Source: Austropuccinia psidii
Taxonomy: Eukaryota; Basidiomycota; Pucciniomycetes; Pucciniales; Sphaerophragmiaceae
Direction of reading: 5' to 3'
Length of the DNA stretch: 64,000 nucleotides
Assembly: GCA_023105745.1 (NCBI GenBank)
Contig: JALGQZ010000014.1
Location: 7,559,888 to 7,623,887, forward strand
The number at the start of each line of letters is the position of its first letter. Position 1 is the first letter of the stretch. This document shows positions 23,346 through 35,060 of this stretch, piece after piece. A program made the translations under genes and the position numbers. The notes beneath the pieces were generated by a model. That model made no database searches, was not told where the DNA came from, and saw nothing but the letters and a program-made list of their open reading frames with translations.

Positions 23346-23584
23346 GTAATTATTTATTTTTAGTCCACTACTATTTCTTTTAAATATCTCATTTATAATG
23401 CTTGATTAATTCAGGTCCACCGTGTTAATGACATTTGATTGGGAGACATTATTGCTCAAGGAGATAATGAGTTATAAAAAAAATATGTGAGACCAGCTTC
23501 TATAAATTCAAGGAGTCAAATAAAACAGGAATTCCACCAAGTTTCAAGATAATTTAGCCAATTCAAAAAAATCCAAACTCTTCC

Positions 23585-26494
23585 TTAAAAGCTACCCTCA
23601 AATATTTCATCTTTTTTTATTCCAAGACCTATTATTTGCTTCTGCGTAAGGCTCTTGAGGGCTCCAGAATCATAGGCTTGGTAGCTCAAACAACTAGGAA
23701 TACGTAAATCATCCTCATCATGAGTTGGGGGATCTCTTGGAGGCTTTACTACCTTTTTGCCACTTTTACCTATGTTTTGGCCTAATCCCATTGACCCATC
23801 AATCTTGTACATGATCTTGTGTAAGAGTGTTGAACACCAATGTAACCGTAATTTTCACAGATTGACCACTCCAGAGTTGTCAATGTATTCCTCAGTAGCT
23901 GAACAGAAATGAGGGTCATCAAATTGGGAGGCTAATGGGAAATAACCATTCTCATCACACCATTGTTGTCTTCTCTCTGCCAGCTAAAAAGAGAAACATT
24001 AAGTGCACATCAAGAATAATAATTACAAAAAACTTACCCTTTTTCTAGCTGCCTCTAACCTTTGCTTCTCTTTGTGTGCTGCAATGAAGTCCACACCTTT
24101 CTGTTTGTTGCAATACTCATTAGATAAGTATGTGAAATACGTCTCCAGAATTTCTGTAACTATTGCATAATTATTATGGTCAGGAGACCAATAATAATTG
24201 TTGTATTCACCAGATCTCAATGCCATATCAAATGTGCAATAGAACAAAGTGGCCATTAGTTTGTTATAAGGATGCTTCCATCCACTACACAAATCAAATG
24301 TAAATTGTGTCAACCGTAGTGATTGGACTTGTGTATTGACATAACTCTTGAAGGCCTTGCTTTGTATGTTCTGTGAGGCAGTGGCAGTCAATTGGTCTGG
24401 ATTGAATGCTATACTTTTCCCACGAATTAAAGCCAGATGTCTTTCTGCATCAGTTGGTGGATCAGGAAGTGTGGTAATGTCCCTGGCTACCATGTTGAGG
24501 ATTTAACGGCAGTGTATCTGAACAATTGTACACATTGATTTGCTTCCATCTGGAAGTGATCCCTTCAGTTCCTTCAGATGTTCTTTTTGTAATTTTCTCT
24601 TTGCTGATGCACTATTTTTTTCTCAAACCTTTGTTAGATCAGGCCCTTGCATCTGTAGCATATTGATCTTCATTCCCTGTGTTTTCCATAGATTACCATC
24701 AATGCATTATTACACCAAACAAAGGAATTGATTTACATACCATCTGGGTCACTAAACAAGGATTCATGTAAATAATTATCTGTAGCTAATTATTTTGAAG
24801 TTGATTTCAACTTTCCTTGTAATTTTTCGAAAGATCGGTCCCACCCTTATGTCTTGAATAATCCGCTATTGTTTTTGGTCCCAGATTATCATTTTTTGCT
24901 GGAATCTTAACTCTGCTTGTTGATGCTACTGAGGATTCTGCAACTATTTCATCCTGATAATTTGAAACTTGATGTTCAGGATCCTCGGGCTCAGCTAAAA
25001 TGGATAGTTTCAAAGAAGAAATTAAGCTTAATAAATTTTCAGTATGCACTTGAAGAACAATTTTTTAAGCTTACTTTCCCACTCCTTCCCTTTGGAGCTT
25101 TTCATTTGGTATATAGGATTTGAAACAGATTTAAGCTGTATGGGTGAAGAGTAACCATCTCCACTACCTGTATTTATCAATATTCAAAGACCAATAGGGT
25201 TTTAGAAAATATAATATTTGATCAATATTGGGATGAAGAATTACCATCTTCTTCCTCATTACTTTGTTCAATGCATATTGTTTGTTTTTGATTTTCCTTT
25301 GTATATGAATTCCTTGAAAATGGAAAAGAAAATAATCCTGGCCTTTGCGTTTCAATGGGTACTTCGGCCTTATACAAATCTTTGGGTTCTGTGGGGATGG
25401 AAGATTGGTCAGACATGCATTTCCTCTTTCTCCCTTGCCCTATTGAATAATTTCTCCAGTTAGCTTCTATTGAATTAATTTTGGATATAAGTGGTCACTT
25501 TACTAACCAAGCCAACCATGAATTTTCCTAGGCCAGTATTGACCAAACTTTGGAATATCTGGTCCATATGATACCTGATAAGTTCATTTGTAATTAAAGT
25601 AATGAAAAAAGAACATACTTGATAATTCTTCTTCCGAACTTGATGTAATTCCACATTCATTGGCTTCAAATATCTGGTGCACTCTTTTTGGGACTGAAAT
25701 CATCTTCCTACCAGGAACTTCTGCGTGCACAATTTGAACAGGGATCTGCCTCAAATTTTTTGGTGTAGAAATTCGTGGAATTTCAAATTCCATCGGGAGA
25801 AGGACCCCCAGTATATATTTGGATGGAAGGATGCTCCATAATTGATGAATTTCCTTTAAGACTTGAGGAAGAGCTGGGCCCAGGTTTCAAGCTTTCATCA
25901 AAATGAACCCTGCCTTTGTTATTTTCTGACGGAACTGAGGTTTTCCCAATTTGTGGATGGTTTCTAGCATTCTCTTCTTGAATGTGAGCTTCTTCCCTCT
26001 GGCAAAAAGCCTCAAATTGATCCATTTCAGCCTTGCCTGCAGGTTGAGATTGATTATAATCTAAGAAATATATCAAGAATAGTTAAAACCTGCTATTTTG
26101 TGGTAATTAATATGTAATTGAAAGTACACCTTTAGATATAGATTGATGGGAAGCTTTTGGTGTCTCCAGATTAAGATAAGAAATTTCACTTTCCTCAGAT
26201 TCCTTGGATTCTGTTCAGTTTACATCATAACATAAGTACATAAATATTATTAAAATAATTAATCACTTACCTGACCCACTTGAGGAATACCTGGTCCAAT
26301 GGTTTTATTTGAACTAGCTTCAATGGGTTTGGAATTGCTGGCCTATTTGCAGGATCAGATACCTTTGGGGATGATGATTTCTCCTGCAAGGTTGTATTAC
26401 TGGGACTTGGTGGATATGCCACCCTTGATGAAGGAGATTGTGTCTGATGAATTGCACCACTGAGAATTGGGGGTACAATTGATTTACCACCCAC
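23585..26494 (-). pseudogene. Multi-exon protein family of unknown function, lightly broken
   Basis: Minus-strand exons show protein-like sequence joined by good GT-AG introns. A disordered first part (26494-25783) is rich in Ser/Pro (PPSPSNTTLQEKSSSPK; FDESLKPGPSSSSS). A second block (25793-25590) has EIPRISTPKNLRQIPVQIVH and a GTATGT donor. The last two exons are the clearest: 24493-24038 (LMATLFYCTFDMALRSGEYN, YWSPDHNNYAIVTEILETYF, ending AARKR), an intron 24037-23984 (GTAAGT...TTTTTAG), then LAERRQQWCDENGYFPLASQ...YKIDGSMGLGQNIGKSGKK...TQKQIIGLGI to TAA at 23585. One TGA (probably from CGA) interrupts the last exon near 23860 and a small frameshift lies at 25790. I recall similar proteins repeated in rust genomes but know no function. 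Confidence 0.6.
23984..24037 (-). other. Intron between the last two exons of the unknown family
   Basis: 54-nt GT-AG intron; removing it joins AARKR to LAERRQQW in phase 0. This is the clearest evidence that the flanking frames belong to one gene. Confidence 0.75.
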
Positions 26495-26599
26495 TTTTGG
26501 TGAGGATATTGGTGGAAAAGCCCCTTTTGGTGAAGAAGATTGATGTATTGAGCTGGTAGTCTGTGGAGGTGGGGTTGGTGTGGTAGATTGATGTATACC

Positions 26600-27339
26600 T
26601 TCAGGGGCTTCTTTATCTGGAAAAAAATGAATTATGATTAAAAAAGCATATGAAACAAACTAAAATTTTAAATATGGAGCTCACAATCATCCAGCTATCT
26701 GTAATGCTAGCAGGAAGTGAGATATTATATGGATCCATGTGGTATGAATGATTCAGTTTTAATTGAAAATCTTTGTTTAGAAAATGATGGTAAAGCTATG
26801 TGCAAATTATTCAGTTGGAAAGGAAGCGCATGGGATAATCTTAGCCACAGGTATCTTATATATCAGATCAATCCTCCATACTATATCTCCAATTATTTAA
26901 TTATAATAATGAAATTGAGGCTGATTCAATCATTTTCCAAACATCCATTATTTATCAACCATCTGGAGTGCCTTTATATTATTGTTTCCATAGCAATGAA
27001 TCGTATTCATTCTATGGTGACTTGAATTTTGATATGACATCCAATCATATGGCTCATTTCTCAGACAATTACTTATCAATTGTTGATTAATATAGGTGAT
27101 AATGGTACTAATACATGCAGATAATGATTATTTGGGTAAGTCTTGTGGTATCCCAAGGAGTTTAGGGTTAGTACCTATCCATAGATCAGGAACAACAAAT
27201 CAGAAATAATTTGGGAAAACCATCCTATACACATTATTGCCCATTGGACAGGTAGTCAAATGCTTTCTCAAAGGGGATTGATGCACAGGGTTTGGCTCAA
27301 ATCAGTGATTAAACCTAACCTCCAATTTGAAGGAGGATT
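26600..27339. other. AT-rich spacer, no gene recognised
   Basis: A plus-strand frame at 26717-27025 has low-complexity Ile/Tyr-rich composition and no family resemblance, so it is not called. Confidence 0.5.
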
Positions 27340-28230
27340 TTCCATAGTGGCTTGTTTGAAAAAGCTAGGGTGAACCACCCTCTTTTTTGAACTTGATTCT
27401 TTGAAAAAAACCCTTTTTCTTATTTGACTTGCAGCTATGACAAACAAAACCACATATGGGTGTAATGAAAAATGGAAGGTTGATTTCAGAAGATAGGGAA
27501 AACAACCCCCTATATCAAGGGTCACAAGAAAAAGGGTGGTGTTCATACCAGTTGTGATAAAAAAACACCCAAGAGATGAGTAATATCAAACAAAGTTTTG
27601 TTTGAAGCAGCTTTAACAAACAATCCCCCAACAGAAGGGTAATAGGGAACAGGGGGTTGTTCAAAGGAGCCAGAACAAACAACCCCCCGACAGAAGGGTA
27701 ATAGGCAACAGGGGGTTGTTTGTGGCAGCTATGACAAACAAACCCCTGTAGGACGGCTAATAGGCAACAGGGTTTTTTTGAAGATGCTAGGAAAAAAAAT
27801 CCTGGAAAAAGGGTAATAGGTAACAGGGGGATGTTGGAAGCAGCTAGAATGAACAACCCCAAAACAGAAGGGAAATGGGCTAAGTGGGGTGGTTCAAACC
27901 AGATATGTCAAACAAACCCCCAATGAAAATCTAATACAAAATGGGGGTTGTTCAAAGAAGTTAAAACAAACACCTCCCAGACTGATGGGTAATGATCCAT
28001 GGGGGGTTATTAGAAGTAGCTGGAGAAAGCAACCCCACATTTGGAGGGTAATGGGGAATGAGGATTTTTAGCTTCAGTTGTGGCAAAGCCCCATGTTGAG
28101 AGGGTAATAATAAACAAGGAATGTTGATTTCTATCAACTGTTTTGAAAAATGACTCATTCAAGGGGTAATTAATCATGAAAGGCTTCTCCAATCATATAT
28201 TTGAGAGAATCCCCTGTAAAAAGGATGAAC
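27340..28230 (+). repeat. Hairpin-forming minisatellite, array 2 (about 15 units of 58-60 bp)
   Basis: The repeated pattern is GGGGGTTGTTTGT-GGCAGCTATG-ACAAACAAACCCC (27711-27747 is a clean case), then a linker such as GACAGAAGGGTAATAGGCAACA. Units start every 58-60 bp; outer units are the most diverged. Loop and linker have the same orientation as in array 1 at 20252-20518. The minus-strand frames reading through it (repeating HNGL/LAASN-type peptides) are by-products of the repeat, not genes. Confidence 0.88.
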
Positions 28231-29313
28231 TATACTATACAACCCTGTTTGAGCCATTGCATATCAGTACCTCTCCTGTCCAAATTTTGAAGCATAGCTG
28301 TGAAATGAGTTACTAGTTGAAAAGTCATCTCTGCCATGATATCTTGAAATGAGATTTTTAAAAATTTGGTTTGTACCAGTAGTACCAACTGTACACAGGT
28401 TTACTCCAATTGAAAATAAGAAGATAAGTATTTATATATAGCCCTTGCATTTGAAAACATCCAATTCAATAGCTTATTTTTTCTCTTTTTAATATTTAAT
28501 CATACTAATCTCAAGCTGCCACCCTGTAACAACCATCCATCAGGGGTAAGGGTATTCATTCATATACCCACTCAAACACCTCAAAATCAGAAGATCCACT
28601 GTTGCATGAATATTCAGTTTCAGAAATCTTCATTCTGAAACATGCATACAGTTTGGTACATCAATACAGCCTGTCAATACCTGTACAGGTTGGATTCACC
28701 CAATACAGTTTCAATACACCATCATGAAACTGTATGATCACTCAAATACACCACACCTCTTGTACAGGTTCTGTACAGATGTACAGGACCTGTATTGGCC
28801 AGACTCAATTCAATAATTCAATCCTCTCATGAAAATTCTTCCTCTGGACCAGGGCTGGTGTTTCTCACATATACCAGCCCATCTTTCTCCCCCCTGGGGA
28901 CTTTTCCCCAGTTAATTAATTTAGTTTACTTATTATTTCATAATTATTCTTATCCTTATTTTGGGTACTATAATTATTTAATTTTAAGTTAGTCTTTGCA
29001 TTTCTTTCTTTGCCTGTACAGTATGAGTTGGGTGGCCATATCCTTATTAACCCTTCTCTTTCCAATCTGACAGGTTGAAACAGTGGACTTGGACTTGTTT
29101 GTGGTTGGCTCTTCTATCTCTTACTCTTATTTCTTTGTTGCTGCTTTTCTCATATCTTTATTATAGTAATTCATTCCTTACACTCTTAAGTGTATTCAAT
29201 CCCTTCTTACCATATCTTTGAGCCCTCCATAAGTGAGTCCCAGTTTACTGAGTGCCAGGCCCTCTTCACTTCAAAGAGCCCCTGTGACACACCCTACCTC
29301 TTAAAAGCCCCTG
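28231..29313. other. Spacer upstream of the transposase relic, with a TACAG/CTGTA motif cluster
   Basis: No ORF is supported. Between 28645 and 28800 the 5-mer TACAG or its complement CTGTA occurs about 11 times in both orientations, including CCTGTACAGG and CTGTACAGATGTACAG. Clusters of short inverted motifs next to a CACTA-type transposase are known as subterminal repeats that bind transposase; that role here is inference. Confidence 0.45.
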
Positions 29314-31664
29314 ATGAATCTTAAAAGTTATTCAAAACTGAAGATTTGCCTATGTAAGGAATGCATCAAAAAAACACATCATTCACCTTCTGGTAGCTCT
29401 TGTGGCCTAGCATTCGCCAAAAATGCTTATATATATCATATTGATAAGATTTCAAAACAAATGCAAGATAAAACACAAGATATTGGCTTTAATTCTGATG
29501 CTGAAATCAACAATCACAGGTTTTCATGTGCTTCTCTGGTTATAGCATCTGAAAAGTTCCATCAGAAACAGACATTTGATAATTCAATACATTCTGACCC
29601 AATGTAAAATTTGGAACATTTTGATTTCTCATTTTGGTCTTATCAGAATTTGGTAAAAAATAAATATTTAGGCATTACAGCAATGATTATCACGGCCATA
29701 TTGGATGGCTATCATGATATTGGCCGCAAGGCATCCAGGTTCCTCCTCCCAGCTGCAAAAGTCTTAATAGAAAAATTGCAGAAGAAGAAAGAAAAATTAT
29801 TCAAGGAAAATCAAATGAAAATATCAAAGGATCCAATTTCCGTCTATCAATGGTTAAGATTGGATCCTACACTTGTTTCTTATGTTTCCTGTCCTGAATG
29901 CTGGTTTTTGGCTTCCCAATGTGAAGTAGAAGGCAATTTAAATATGAAATGTCATAGGTACCTTGAGCCCAATCAAATTCAAGCTCCATGTAATGAACCA
30001 CTTGGAAAAATTATTGATTTACCTCATCTACCCCTGAAAAAGCATTTCTCACCCCACAAGCTATTCTAATATCAAACATTCAAGTCTTGGCTGGGACGCT
30101 TTCTTCAAAGACCAAAGATCCATGAATTGCTATCCTTGCACATTGAAGCTCAAAATAACTCTGAAGTAACAGACATTTGGCAAGGTGAAATTCAGAAGAA
30201 ATTCAAAGGGAATCAAGAATTTCCATTTCTTACAAAGCCTGGGCATCTTGCATTTTCACTATATGTTGATTGGTTTAATGCCTTTAGAAATTCCAACCAT
30301 ACCTCCAGTACTGGAGCTATAATACTGGCTTGTCTCAATCTTCCTCCTGAAGTACATATGAAGCCAGAAAAATTTATATTCCAGCCATCATTCCAGGACC
30401 AAAAGAGCCACATGGTGAAATGCTTCATTACCTGCTGAGACCGCTTTTTGACAAGCTGAAAGAGCTTTGAAAGGGTGTTCACTTTTTTCAACCAGCAATT
30501 CCAACTCAGGTGAAACCATAAAATTAGCCATTTTGACTGTTATTGGTGATATTGTGGCTATTAGAAAGATGACTGGGTTCATTTCACACTCAGGTTCAAG
30601 ATTCTGTAGCTTCTGTACAATCCACAAATATCATATTGAAGATATCAAAACAGATATATGGCCTAGCAGAAAGTTACGTTCACATAAAAAATATATGGAT
30701 TCCTGGCTCAATTTCTCAACTGCTACTGAGCAAGCTTCATTTTTCAAGGAGAAAAGTGTACGCTATTCAATCCTTGAAAATCTTCTTTACTGGGATGCAA
30801 CAAAAATGGTAGCTTTAGATATTATGCACAACTTATTATTAGGTGTAGTCAAGGATCATGCATTTTTTAAGCTATGTATTCCTGAGTCAACATGGAAGAA
30901 TAAAAGAAATAATTCAGAAGAATTGGGAATTTTTGAGAATGATTCCACAGATAGTGATGATATTGAAGTGATTATTTCCAGAAAAGAATGATTCAAAAAA
31001 CCCAAACAATCAGTTTAAAGCACAAAAAAGCTCAACAAGCAAGATGAAGAGTAGTGATAATATTGGTTTGTCCTCCCTGACAGAGCCTTAAAATCATGAT
31101 CCAGACTTTATTCCTATCAGCTCTGAAATAAATGTAGAAGGACTTGATTTATCATTTCATTCATATGGAGTTTTTAACCATTAAAATATCAAAGACTTAC
31201 GCCAAATAGTAGAACAAACAGCTATTCCTTCTTTCTGGACAAGGGTCCCAAAGAATTTTGGCTCATCTAAACATGGAAGTCTCAAGGCGGCTGAATGGGA
31301 GCTACTATACAAGGCCTACTTACCTTTGTTCTTTTTAGTTTCTCAGCTTGATGTGAAAGAAATTTCTTTGGGAATTATGAATAATAAATTCTTACTTATC
31401 AGCTGTTTAAATATTGCAATGTCTGCAAATGTAACACAGAAGAAGGTTGGTGATTGGACAATACTTTGGCCAAAATTTCAAAAGTCCTGTCAAAAGCTTT
31501 TCCCTAATCAGAGAAGAGAACCCAATTATCATTTTGCCAATCATATTCCTGAATTGATGCTCCGATGGGGTCGATGTAGGGGAACAGCTACTTGGGCCTT
31601 TGAGCAAATGAATGGTAGCTTGAGTAAGCTTTTATCCAACAAGAAAATATGTGGGTTCTTTTAA
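29314..31664 (+). pseudogene. Tnp2-type (CACTA/EnSpm-like) transposase relic
   Basis: DNA-transposon transposase. From ATG 29314 the frame gives a Cys-rich start (CLCKECIKKTHH), then after TAA (29605) a segment with CPECWFLASQCE and, after TAA (30067), FKSWLGRFLQRPKIHELL. Next come TDIWQGEIQKKFKG, FSLYVDWFNAFRN and STGAIILACLNLPPEV, which is the DWFNP-like Tnp2 core. Frameshifts follow (30400-30470), then LAILTVIGDIVAIRKMTGF, FCSFCTIHK, VRYSILENLLYWDATKM and DIMHNLLLGVVKDH. A last block at 31500-31650 reads NYHFANHIPELMLRWGRC...WAFEQMNGSLSKLLSNK. At least three stops and two frameshifts make it inactive. Assignment to CACTA/Tnp2 rather than KDZ transposases rests on the DWFN...HN(L)LLG order. 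Confidence 0.75.
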
Positions 31665-34600
31665 AAGACTTAAATTTACAAGCTCAATTCCTATCAATAA
31701 ATACTAATAAAAAAAACTTCCAGCAAATATATCTTTAACGATGTTAAAAAAGACATGCCAGAAGTCAAACCTAGTGTATCTTTTGCATTCACAAGTTTCA
31801 ACAGAAATTATTTCTCAGATAAATAGTCTCTTTAACTTAAACAATGAAGCAAAGAATGTCTCAAAGAGTCCACAACGGCTTGATGATTGTAGCTAAGAAG
31901 AAATAGTTAAATTCCTTTAAGTCAGGTATCCACTCAAAAAATACATTGCTTGTTAAAATGCACATTTATTTAGTGATAATTATAAAGTCCTGTCCCCTTA
32001 TTACAAATCACACTTGACCTTAGTTTTAATGGGAACAATTTCTCCACTCATCTGAAGAATAGTGGAAACAGCCAAATAACATATAAAAATAATGGAATAG
32101 TAGAATTTGGAATAATGAAAACAACTTATTCCCTGGTTGATCCATACATCACTCAGGAACCATATTTCATTAGAGTTTTTCCAATACAAATAGAAACCAA
32201 TTTTCTTCTTGATTGGCCATATCTTAATATATACAGGGGTTTTAAATCAAATAATTCAATAATTATTCAATGCAATGATATTCTATCATATTTTGGTCTT
32301 CTTGAGTATCAAAAATACCTCTAAATTGTTCAATAAAATCCATTATTGAATGGTTTGTCATTGTAGGATATAACATAATGTAGCTTTAATTATGAGCTAG
32401 TTAAAAAAATATGTGTACTGCATTAAGATGGCTCAAAGCAGATCTTTTGGATGCATCAGGGATTTTTTATTCAATTTAGAAAAGCCCCTCTTAACCTATC
32501 TATTGGATAGCTCTTAAAATCCTAATTTATAGTACTTTGCATACCCTGTAATATATGCTTTATCCTCTCTCAGGTCCCTATGGGGGTTTAATCCTTAGGC
32601 TCACAGGGTATTTGGAATTGTGACTGTAAAAAAGGGCTGTAAAAACTTAGAGTTTATCTGATATAAAATTTCAAAAATTTTCCATCATGTGGTTTCATGA
32701 TAGGATAGATTTGAGGAATACATGGATGGCTCCAAAAGCGCATTATACAACCTCAATTCAACTTCCTTGTGACTTTGTGATAGCCACTTTTAGGAGGCTT
32801 AATTCCAAGGCAGAATACTGAGAAAGATATTATGTGGTTCTTAATAGTTTCCAATTCAAAATATGTTTATATTTCGCCATCATCTCATTTTCCAAGCTTC
32901 AATTAATGTTTTATAATCCTCAATGATGGGTGTTTTTTTTCAATTTTAATATTCTCTTTTTGTCATATTAAAGCCATATTTAAGGAACATAATAGTTAAA
33001 AATAGGCCATTAAGTTAGCACCAATATGTCACATTTTTGTTTTATCAAAGGAATATGTTATTACTGGTCAGCCAGTGAGACTAAAAATGCCCTGATGATA
33101 GTAGAATTCTCCCTCCTAGAGTCCATAAGGTTTTTAGTAGCTGTGTACTGATGGTATGCACTGGAATTGATCAATATCTTAAGGTTTAGTGATTATTACA
33201 TCATAATTAAACCATCTTATCTCATTATTATGCCATTATCTAGAGTTATCACCACAACTGTAAGTTTGCTGACATCATAGGCATGGAAGAAGCCTAAAAT
33301 TTGTGAATTGTATCATTATTCATCATAATATAATAATATTGACCACTTTTATGACCTATATATCTGTTAAACTTTAAATAATGTTACAGTGAGTGAATAT
33401 AAATGATCAATTTAATGGTTGAGCTTTGATCATCAATACCTTTTGAATTATACCCCCTACAGCAATTCAGAAAGTAAATTCTGAAATCTTGGAATGACAT
33501 TATTAAAATTACCAGAGGATCTTAGTATATCATAAAAACTCTATTTTTGATGATTTTTCCTGTAACTCATCTTTTCTGTCAAAATTTACAATTTTAAACT
33601 TCAAACCATGATTTCAAGGGTTTATACCTTGAATATAATGATGAAAATTACATCATTATTCAAATATGAGCTAGTAGAATTTGTATATCTACTTTTTCTT
33701 AAGTTTGGAACACTTTCATAACAAAGTGGTCAACAGCTATAACTATTTTGCTCAATAAACCCTTGTAAGTTGTAACCTTGTTTATATTTGGTAAGAGAAG
33801 TCTTATATCTGTATTTTTACAGTAATTATGTGGTCAATTTTTTTTTGGTTCAGCTCTTTATCATGCACATTTCAACAGGGATGAGCTGAAAACCATGAAT
33901 ATATGTGTTGATCCTAAAAGTGCATATATTCAGGTTATCTCAGTAAGTATTGACTTTTCGGATATGACATAGAAATGTCATATGTGTAGTTTCTCATGGG
34001 GAATCCAATAAAGGAGTTTATTTCACATGTTTATTCATTGGTTTCTGAGATAATAAGGTTTTTATGCCTTTTTATGGCATTTTCACTTGTTTCAAGATAA
34101 TAATTCCAATTGTTATTGTTAAAAGAATTATTGTGAACTTTTTTTGTGACCTTTTTGTATATGTGGTAATATCTCAAAGGCTCACAGAGCTAGCCTTGGA
34201 AAATCCCTAAACTTTCAGGATTGGGGACTGGGCTTAGTGTTCACAAATGCTCCACTGCCTGGTTAAAGCTAGGTGAGTCTTCCCACATTTTTATCTGTTT
34301 GGTGCAATTTACATCTTAAATATGGGAAAAAGAGTTGGCCATTTCTTAAGGCATTTTGATGTTTTTTCATTTCTTTGGCTTGACTATATCCAGCTTGTGA
34401 GCCTGTGAGGTATGTGTGACATACCCATAAGGCCACAAATAACATTATACACAGTTTAGTTAGCCTCAAACAGACTCATCAGCTTAATTTAAAATAACAA
34501 ATAACAAAAAATGATTATAATGTTTTTTTGGATAAACAAAGTTATAATTATCACTTCATTTTTGTATTCTACTCAAAAAAAACCTAGGGTAGACCCATAA

Positions 34601-35055
34601 GGTGTTATACCCAAAAATGAATATTTCTCAAGTTATTAGAAAATTTGAGAATCTCACATTACAATTGCAATTTTTTCAACATTTTTTTAAAATTGTTCAA
34701 TTTAAGCTTAGAGTTGCATAGGGTTTATGCAAACATATCAAAATCATAGTTAAAATTAAGGTGCTGTGTATATTTACTGAATTGGCTAAGGATTTGCCAT
34801 ACAGAATGTAAATCCTGCCTGAGCTTAATTTGAAGGTTTTTAAGGCCATAGTATTGCTTTAAATAAACAAAAGGCAAAAGTCCATGCAAAAAGGTGGCAC
34901 AAAGGAAAAAGACCAAACAGAGCTGGGGTACCCACTTTTTTGGATATGCAAGGATTAAATTAAGGTTTTCCACCTGTATTGGAGGATTTTAAACCTTATT
35001 TAAACTTTAAGATTAGACTTTGATCCAACATTAAAGTTTAAACTGGTTTTATCCC
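31665..35055. other. AT-rich spacer, no gene recognised
   Basis: No frame with protein-like composition and no complete LTR pair. A stretch at 33995-34055 resembles part of the element C LTR (44792-44850: GGAATCCAAT then TGTTTATT(T/C)ATTGG), which may be an eroded LTR fragment. Confidence 0.45.
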
Positions 35056-35060
35056 AATTT
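35056..35060 (+). other. Target-site duplication (left) of element B
   Basis: AATTT immediately before the 5' LTR matches AATTT at 56707-56711 immediately after the 3' LTR. Confidence 0.9.

Noticed and set aside
27268..27862. Two minus-strand ORFs in the minisatellite
   Set aside because: Their repeating peptides simply translate the 58-60 bp units; no conserved domain.
20252..28230. One large TIR transposon bounded by the two hairpin arrays
   Set aside because: Loop and linker have the same orientation in both arrays, not inverted, and I found no terminal repeats or target duplication.
29314..31664. KDZ-type transposase linked to the TET/JBP relic
   Set aside because: The DWFN, CLNLPPEV and DIMHNLLLG blocks fit Tnp2/CACTA-like proteins better; no KDZ cysteine cluster recognised.
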